The translations under genes and the position numbers were made by a program. DNA of 12,035 nucleotides from Smithella sp. D17 (GTDB taxonomy: Bacteria > Desulfobacterota > Syntrophia > Syntrophales > Smithellaceae): the NCBI GenBank assembly GCA_000753945.1, contig JQOA01000001.1, forward strand, positions 1 to 12,035, written 5' to 3'. Below the pieces are notes generated by a model, which made no database searches, was not told the origin of the DNA, and saw only the letters and a list, made by a program, of their open reading frames with translations. Shown here one piece after another: positions 7,505-12,035 of the stretch. The number at the start of each line of letters is the position of its first letter. Position 1 is the stretch's first letter.

Positions 7505-8718
7505 TGGATTATCGGCGCTATCTTTTTTTTGTTATTGTCCTGTTGTCTTGCCCATCGCTGGTATGGGGAAACGAATTCCGTCTTGTGCCGTCCATCTTTG
7601 TCAGGGAGGAATATAACGATAATGTCTTTTTTGCGGCAAATGACATCAAGAGGGATTTCGTTACGACGATTTCTCCGGGTCTCGAAATGGTGAACAACAC
7701 GGATAGACTGGAAACAAATCTCATGGCGCGGCTGAACAGGATTGACTACGCCGATAACCGGGAAAGCAGCGCAACAGATCAACTCTACAATGGCAAATTC
7801 CGGTATCATGCCACGCCCCTGTTCAATATTTCCGCTGAAGGAGGTTACGTGAGGGATTCTCGACCGGATCGCGATATTCTAACTTCCGGGATTATCCTGT
7901 CAACTGTGCCCCGGAATCGTTACAGCGCTTCTTTGTCCGCCGATTATCAGTTTAGCGAAAAAACTGCATGGGGGGTGTCTTATGCTTTTGGCAGGGATGA
8001 CTATGGAAGTACGAGATATACTGATGATGTCTCCCATGATGTTAATGCAGGGCTGGTATATGATCTGGGCCAATATTTCCAGAGAGTAAAAGGAAGGGTC
8101 AACCTGGGTTACAGTAATTATGTTTTTTCCGATTCCCGCATTGACTCTGTCATGTGCACTGTAGGCTTTTCCCGGGATTTCAGTGAAACAGGGAGTATAC
8201 TGATCGATAGCGGTATCCGCCATACGTGGTCTGAAATTTCCACATACCAGCTTTGGCCAGTATTCCTCCCCCCATTTTTTTACTACGAAAGAGTAAATGT
8301 GAAGCAGAATAACGATGGCTGGGGCTGGGTAGGTAATGTGTCTCTGAACTATAAAGGAGAACTCGGTAATGGCAGTTTCACATATAACAGAGATATTACA
8401 CCGGCGAGCGGTTTGAATGGTGCGGTGGAGCGCAACGCTTTGATGCTATCAACCCGGTACAGGATGACGTCTGAAATTTCAATTCTTTTCTCAGCCGGCT
8501 ATTACACGAATAAGTCTGATGCCGGGCAATTCTCCACACAGGTCATTGACGAACGAACCATCCGGGTCAGTCCGGGCGTCCGTTACGAATTTTCAAAAAA
8601 CATTTATCTCGAGTCATCTTATGATTATACAGCAGTTGACTATCTGGAATCGAACACGTCGGCTAACAGGAATCTCTTGTCGATCCGTCTGTACATACAG
8701 CACCCCATTTGGGAGTAA
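7501..8718 (+). CDS. EPS/exosortase-locus outer-membrane beta-barrel protein
   Basis: A 405-residue protein with a Sec signal peptide (hydrophobic segment RYLFFVIVLLSCPSLVWG, probable cleavage before NEF). The mature part has the features of an outer-membrane barrel: alternating hydrophobic and polar residues, many aromatic residues at strand ends, and Gly/Asn/Asp-rich turns. The start of the mature protein (VREEYNDNVFF, then DFVTTISPGLEM) resembles the conserved N-terminal region of the PEP-CTERM-system-associated outer-membrane family. It probably helps EPS cross the outer membrane or is a porin-like partner of the export protein; the precise role is unknown. Its ATG overlaps the TGA of the export gene by four bases (ATGA), suggesting translational coupling and supporting the frameshift-corrected end of that gene. 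The protein ends in IQHPIWE, not a classic terminal Phe. Confidence 0.82.
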   Translation: MMDYRRYLFFVIVLLSCPSLVWGNEFRLVPSIFVREEYNDNVFFAANDIKRDFVTTISPGLEMVNNTDRLETNLMARLNRIDYADNRESSATDQLYNGKFRYHATPLFNISAEGGYVRDSRPDRDILTSGIILSTVPRNRYSASLSADYQFSEKTAWGVSYAFGRDDYGSTRYTDDVSHDVNAGLVYDLGQYFQRVKGRVNLGYSNYVFSDSRIDSVMCTVGFSRDFSETGSILIDSGIRHTWSEISTYQLWPVFLPPFFYYERVNVKQNNDGWGWVGNVSLNYKGELGNGSFTYNRDITPASGLNGAVERNALMLSTRYRMTSEISILFSAGYYTNKSDAGQFSTQVIDERTIRVSPGVRYEFSKNIYLESSYDYTAVDYLESNTSANRNLLSIRLYIQHPIWE

Positions 8719-8740
8719 GCAGGATTAATTAAAATAATTA

Positions 8741-8746
8741 GAAGGG
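8741..8746 (+). promoter_or_regulatory. Ribosome binding site of the chain-length determinant gene
   Basis: GAAGGG lies 8 bases before the ATG at 8755. The 36-base gap also has a short AT-rich near-palindrome (TAATTAAAATAATTA) with no evident function. Confidence 0.55.
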
Positions 8747-8754
8747 ACTTTATT

Positions 8755-10311
8755 ATGGAACAGAATAAAACTATAACATTCAAAGATTTTGTTGCAATAG
8801 TCAAAAGGAGGCGATGGGCGCTCATCGTGCCGGCAATTGCCGTTTTTCTCTTGTCGGTAGTCGTCATCATGGTTTGGGAACCCGTTTACCGTTCCACGTC
8901 CACCATTCTGATCGAAGAGCAGGAAATCCCCCGGGAATACGTCATGGCCACGGTGACAAGCTATGCCGAACAGCGCCTGCAAAGCATCAATCAGCGGATC
9001 ATGAGTTCCTCGCGCCTTCTCGAGATCATCAACCGTTTCAATCTTTATGCGGATAAACGAAACCGGTTTACGACCGAGGAGATCGTCGAGAACATGCGAA
9101 AAAAAGATATTAAGTTCTCGACGATTACCGCGGATATAGTCGATCCCCGGTCAGGAGTAGTAAAACCGGCAACCATTGCTTTTTCGCTTTCTTATGAAGG
9201 AAAAAATCCGCTGGTCGTCCAGCAGGTCGCCAATGTTCTCGCTTCACTCTATCTTGAGGAGAATATCAGGGTTGTCCAGCAGCAGACAACAAGCACCTCG
9301 AAATTTCTTGAGGATGAGATGAAAGATGTCCAGGCCAAACTGGTTGAATTAGAGAAAAAAATTGCTGTCTACAAAGAAAAGAATCCGCGTTCCCTTCCCG
9401 AACTCCTCCAGTACAATCTTCAAACCCTGGATTGGACCGACAGGAATTATGAGCAATTCAATGACCAGCTCCGTACTCTTAAGGAGAAGGAGAGCTATCT
9501 GCAGAGTCAACTGGCGAGCATGTTGCCTCAGGCGGAACTCTTAAAGGAACTCCGGGCAAAACTTATCAGCCTTAAGTCAAAGTATTCTGACGAATATCCT
9601 GATGTGAAAAAAACGAAAGCGGAAATAGCGGAGCTTGAAAAAAAGAGTAATTATGAAGACGTCCAGACAAACGTCCCGAAAAAACAGGACAACCCGGCCT
9701 ATGTAGCGCTTGACGCGCAACTGGCCAGCACACAATCGGAAATCAGTTCGGTCAAGCGTCAGCTTGAGGACGCAAAAAAGAAGAGGACCGATTACAGCCG
9801 AAGGTTGGAGGCGTCCCCGAGGGTGGAGGAAGGATATAAAAACCTGTTAGTGGAAAGAAACAACACCCAGCTAAAGTACGATGATCTCATGAAAAAATTT
9901 ATGGAAGCCAGGGTGGCTCACGGGCTGGAAAAGGGACAAATGGGTGAACGTTTCACCTTGATTGATCCGGCCAGGCTTCCGGAAAAACCGGTTAAACCGA
10001 ATCGTCCCGTAGTTCTTCTGATAGGGCTTCTTCTGGGGATCGGCGCAGGTGTGGGAACAGCATCTCTGCAAGAGACTACTGATAAGTCGACGCGCACCTC
10101 GGAAGACCTTGCAACAAATTTCCCTTTTCCTGTCCTTTCTGAAATACCGGAAATTATCACATTACAGGATGAACGGCGCAGAAAGAGGCGTTTCAAGATA
10201 ATAGCCGGTGTTGTTATTCTCTCGCTGGTAATTGTTGTTATGATTGTCCATTTCCTTGTGATGGATCTGGATGTTCTGTGGGCGCGTCTCTCAAGATATT
10301 TGGCATTATAA
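8755..10311 (+). CDS. Polysaccharide chain-length determinant (Wzz/PCP type, exosortase-locus subfamily)
   Basis: This 518-residue inner-membrane protein sets EPS chain length and couples to the tyrosine kinase encoded next. It has a cytoplasmic N-terminus (TFKDFVAIVKRRRW), TM1 at about 21-41, and a Wzz-like periplasmic domain from about 42 to 178. A long helical coiled-coil region at about 180-395 is rich in Lys, Glu and Gln. The proline-rich motif DPARLPEKPVKPNRP (404-418) leads into TM2 (about 419-438). A third hydrophobic segment lies at about 480-503, followed by a short tail. There is no kinase domain in this protein, so the kinase is separate, as in Gram-positive CapA/CapB and other exosortase EPS loci. 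The third segment is, as far as I recall, usual for this subfamily. Start at 8755 is supported by a good ribosome binding site. Confidence 0.92.
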   Translation: MEQNKTITFKDFVAIVKRRRWALIVPAIAVFLLSVVVIMVWEPVYRSTSTILIEEQEIPREYVMATVTSYAEQRLQSINQRIMSSSRLLEIINRFNLYADKRNRFTTEEIVENMRKKDIKFSTITADIVDPRSGVVKPATIAFSLSYEGKNPLVVQQVANVLASLYLEENIRVVQQQTTSTSKFLEDEMKDVQAKLVELEKKIAVYKEKNPRSLPELLQYNLQTLDWTDRNYEQFNDQLRTLKEKESYLQSQLASMLPQAELLKELRAKLISLKSKYSDEYPDVKKTKAEIAELEKKSNYEDVQTNVPKKQDNPAYVALDAQLASTQSEISSVKRQLEDAKKKRTDYSRRLEASPRVEEGYKNLLVERNNTQLKYDDLMKKFMEARVAHGLEKGQMGERFTLIDPARLPEKPVKPNRPVVLLIGLLLGIGAGVGTASLQETTDKSTRTSEDLATNFPFPVLSEIPEIITLQDERRRKRRFKIIAGVVILSLVIVVMIVHFLVMDLDVLWARLSRYLAL

Positions 10312-10325
10312 AAAGCAGGTTGAAA

Positions 10326-10329
10326 AGGA
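10326..10329 (+). promoter_or_regulatory. Ribosome binding site deciding the kinase start
   Basis: AGGA within AAAAGGAT lies 7 bases before the ATG at 10337. The frame also opens at an ATG at 10271, but that overlaps the upstream gene by 41 bases and adds residues without family character. Confidence 0.55.
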
Positions 10330-10336
10330 TGGTTCA

Positions 10337-11173
10337 ATGATAGGCAAAATCAAAGAAAAAATATCGCGTTATAAAAAAGGCAAAAAAGATGCAGAGAAAA
10401 AGGAGCCAGATTTAACTTCGCGGGTAAAAACTGCTGAAGAGAATAAAGAGCGGCAGGGATGGATTTCGCCAAACTATTCCCAGTCCAAGCGTGTTTATCT
10501 GGATCCCGGACTCATCGCAGAAAACCGTTGTTTCGCACATCTGGACAATGTTCCGGAGATGGAAGCATACCGGGTACTGCGGACGCAGATCATGCAGCGG
10601 ACCCGGGGAACCGGTTGCAACACGATCATGGTTACCAGCGCCCTGCCCGGTGAGGGAAAAACAATTACAGCCATTAATCTCGCTTTCACTTTTGCCCGTG
10701 AGTTCCAGCATACGGTGCTGCTGGTTGATGGTGATTTGAGAAAACAGAATATCCATAAATATCTGGGATACGCCGGTGACAGGGGATTGATAGATTATCT
10801 GGCAGATAGCGCCCCTTTGCCCGAACTCATCAAATGGTCGGGAATCGAAAAAATTACACTCATTTCCGGGGGGCGTTCTTGTCAGGAAAGCGCAGAGATG
10901 CTGGGATCGCCACGTATGAAGGAACTTGTGTCCGAAATGAAAAGCCGCTACCACGAACGGTATATTATCTTCGATGTCCCTCCAGTTCTTTCCGGAGCCG
11001 ATGCTCTGACTTTTTATCCTCTTGTTGACTATATCATTGTTGTGGTTCAGGCCGGGAAAACATCGATGGACGATGTCAAAAAGGCTGTCCAGTTTCTTCC
11101 GCAGGAGAAGATTCTCGGCTTTGCGCTGAACCGTTGTTTAACGTTGTCACAATCCGAGTATAATGGGCAATGA
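10337..11173 (+). CDS. BY-type tyrosine autokinase of EPS/exosortase locus
   Basis: A 278-residue cytoplasmic P-loop kinase (CpsD/CapB-like) that would pair with the chain-length protein encoded 25 bases upstream and regulate EPS polymerisation. A basic N-terminus (about 1-35) precedes the core. Visible motifs: EAYRVLR (76-82), the EX2RX2R motif linked to oligomerisation; Walker A ALPGEGKT (102-109, Lys108); Walker A' LLVDGDLRK (128-136, Asp131 and Asp133); Walker B IIFDVPP (210-216, Asp213). All ATP-binding motifs look intact. The protein ends in LNRCLTLSQSEYNGQ, so it has only one tyrosine (Tyr275) where BY-kinases usually carry a C-terminal cluster of autophosphorylated tyrosines. This is the last gene of the plus-strand block; the MITE-like repeat starts within 30 bases of its stop. 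Confidence 0.9.
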   Translation: MIGKIKEKISRYKKGKKDAEKKEPDLTSRVKTAEENKERQGWISPNYSQSKRVYLDPGLIAENRCFAHLDNVPEMEAYRVLRTQIMQRTRGTGCNTIMVTSALPGEGKTITAINLAFTFAREFQHTVLLVDGDLRKQNIHKYLGYAGDRGLIDYLADSAPLPELIKWSGIEKITLISGGRSCQESAEMLGSPRMKELVSEMKSRYHERYIIFDVPPVLSGADALTFYPLVDYIIVVVQAGKTSMDDVKKAVQFLPQEKILGFALNRCLTLSQSEYNGQ

Positions 11174-11198
11174 GATCAGAGTCCCCTTCCGTTTCTTT

Positions 11199-11308
11199 CT
11201 AGTGTCGTGTCAATCCAGAAATGTCATTTCGACCGCAGGGAGAAATCTAAGATTTTTCAGCTGTGAAGGCTCCTTCGAAATGACAGAGTATCGTTGACAT
11301 GACACTAG
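11199..11308. repeat. MITE-like inverted-repeat element with bipartite 31-base ends
   Basis: The left end (11202-11232) and the complement of the right end (11275-11305) share a two-part pattern. A 12-base tip, GTGTCGTGTCAA against GTGTCATGTCAA with one mismatch, is followed by eight unmatched bases, then a perfect 11-base block TGTCATTTCGA. Both ends are flanked by TA inside CTAG (11199-11202 and 11305-11308), compatible with a TA target duplication as made by IS630/Tc1-mariner-type transposases. The interior (11233-11274) holds no ORF and contains GAGAAATCT next to AGATTTTTC, another small palindrome. From memory, TGTCATTTCGA...GAGAAATCT repeats are scattered through many bacterial genomes. 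It sits between the kinase and a convergent regulator gene and its RNA would fold into a long hairpin, which could also affect transcript ends. No transposase is present. Confidence 0.75.
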
Positions 11309-11320
11309 CCGGAGGTCTGG

Positions 11321-11530
11321 GTGTGGAAGTTTTTTTATTTTCCTTTCAAGTACAAAACAGCGTCTACCTGTCCCTTTTGTCTTTTTTTTGCTTTGGTGGT
11401 GATATTAGCGTTTATCGTTAACTTTGAAGTCTCATCCGCATGGAGTGAAAACCGTCGCAAAATGTGGCTGTTTTTTCTTGGGGAGGTTAAATCTTTAGGG
11501 AGAAAAACTATCAACTTCCTTAATATCTGA
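11321..11530 (+). CDS. Possible small single-pass membrane protein (doubtful)
   Basis: A 69-residue frame from GTG 11321. In its favour: GGAGG at 11311-11315 lies 5 bases before the GTG, and residues about 18-36 (PFCLFFALVVILAFIVNFE) form a convincing hydrophobic helix followed by a basic, Lys/Arg-containing C-terminus. Against it: the ORF is short, starts with GTG, and the surrounding DNA is AT-rich enough to give Phe/Leu-rich frames by chance. I do not recognise a family. It begins 13 bases beyond the MITE-like repeat and ends 20 bases before the convergent response regulator stop. Without it, the region 11174-11549 would contain only the repeat. Confidence 0.35.
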   Translation: MWKFFYFPFKYKTASTCPFCLFFALVVILAFIVNFEVSSAWSENRRKMWLFFLGEVKSLGRKTINFLNI

Positions 11531-11549
11531 TCTGATTTGTTTTGGTTAT

Positions 11550-12035
11550 TTACTTTCGATGTATGACTTTCTTATCTTTCAAATCATTATGCGCTTCCCT
11601 GCCGGCGAATTTATAACCAAAGCTTCTTATAGTAAAAATATATTGCGGATTATTGATGTCTTTTTCAAGGGTTTCACGAAGTCGGCATATATGAGCGTCA
11701 ACCGTTCGGGGTTCAACAAATGTATCATCTCCCCATATATAATAGAGTATTTGTTCTCTAGAGTAAACTCTGCCGGGATTTTTAGCTAAAAAATGCAATA
11801 TTTTCAATGCTTTGGGACTAAGATTAATTTTTTTCCCATTTAAAGTTACTTCAAAAGTTTTGTAATCTATTTTAAGGTCTTTATATTTCAGTATACTGGT
11901 TTTATCTGTTGCTGAAATTGTTTCCGCCCTCCTTAATACCGCGCGTATTCTCGCGATCAGTTCTTTTAAATTAAACGGTTTCACTATGTAATCGTCAGCC
12001 CCCATTTCAAATCCTATTATTCTGTCCATATCATC
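11550..12035 (-). CDS. OmpR/PhoB-family response regulator, 3' part (runs off the window)
   Basis: About 161 C-terminal residues are visible; the gene continues past 12035. The visible part begins with the last third of the receiver domain, DDMDRIIGFEMGADDYIVKP, including the conserved Lys-Pro-Phe after the fifth strand and then the last receiver helix (NLKELIARIRAVLRRAE). The phosphoacceptor Asp lies outside. A winged-helix DNA-binding domain follows from about visible residue 47: LSPKALKILHFLAKNPGRVY, recognition helix RTVDAHICRLRETLE, and wing hairpin IFTIRSFGYKF. The ATG at 12029 (minus strand) is internal, because the frame continues upstream in register with the family. The gene converges on the EPS operon. 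Whether it controls that operon is unknown; its sensor kinase is not in view. The DNA is AT-richer than the EPS genes. Confidence 0.92.
   Translation of the reverse strand, partial: DDMDRIIGFEMGADDYIVKPFNLKELIARIRAVLRRAETISATDKTSILKYKDLKIDYKTFEVTLNGKKINLSPKALKILHFLAKNPGRVYSREQILYYIWGDDTFVEPRTVDAHICRLRETLEKDINNPQYIFTIRSFGYKFAGREAHNDLKDKKVIHRK

Noticed and set aside
10195..10263. Third hydrophobic segment in the chain-length protein as a novel topology
   Set aside because: A C-terminal third helix is, to my knowledge, usual in exosortase-locus chain-length proteins, so it is not unusual here.
10300..10318. TGGCATTATAAAAAGCA as a sigma-54 type promoter before the kinase
   Set aside because: The GG to GC spacing is 11 bases rather than 10 and it lies at the end of the upstream gene. 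I found no convincing -24/-12 site in the window.
10271..10336. ATG at 10271 as start of the tyrosine kinase
   Set aside because: It would overlap the chain-length gene by 41 bases without a ribosome binding site, whereas AGGA is correctly spaced for 10337.

Overview
The window is most of an exopolysaccharide (EPS) locus of the PEP-CTERM/exosortase type from a Gram-negative bacterium. The evidence for an outer membrane is direct: a beta-barrel protein, a Wza-like export protein and a lipoprotein. Gene content, mixed GC and the flanking two-component regulator suit a Desulfobacterota/deltaproteobacterial-like organism (Syntrophales or Geobacter-like). That placement is an inference and I cannot name a genus.

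Layout, left to right. Positions 1-469 hold the 3' remainder of a SAM-dependent methyltransferase. Its frame is closed by stop codons near the window edge, and it is more AT-rich than what follows. Then comes a co-directional, tightly spaced block on the plus strand: a GT4 glycosyltransferase (492-1595), a polyprenyl-phosphate sugar phosphotransferase that starts repeat-unit synthesis (1703-3118), an exosortase fused to an EpsI domain (3172-4734), a PrsT-like TPR lipoprotein (4790-6784), a Wza-like polysaccharide export protein split by a one-base frameshift (6847-7504), an EPS-associated outer-membrane beta-barrel protein (7501-8718), a Wzz-type chain-length determinant (8755-10311) and a cytoplasmic BY-type tyrosine autokinase (10337-11173). 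A 104-110 bp inverted-repeat element resembling a MITE follows at 11199-11308, then a doubtful small membrane-protein ORF. Last is the 3' part of an OmpR/PhoB-type response regulator on the minus strand, running off the right edge.

How the genes work together (family knowledge plus context). The phosphotransferase loads the first sugar on undecaprenyl phosphate at the inner membrane, and the GT4 enzyme adds a further sugar. The chain-length protein and its partner kinase control polymer length. The export protein and beta-barrel carry the polymer across the periplasm and outer membrane. The exosortase-EpsI protein processes C-terminally tagged secreted proteins, probably envelope or matrix proteins whose export is tied to EPS production. 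No tagged substrate, flippase (Wzx) or polymerase (Wzy) gene lies in this window.

Most notable points: the frameshift in a G6 run of the export gene, the bipartite terminal repeats of the MITE-like element with possible TA target duplication, the nearly tyrosine-free tail of the kinase, and the exosortase-EpsI fusion. I saw no tRNA, rRNA, CRISPR array or complete insertion sequence, and no wholly unknown multi-gene system.
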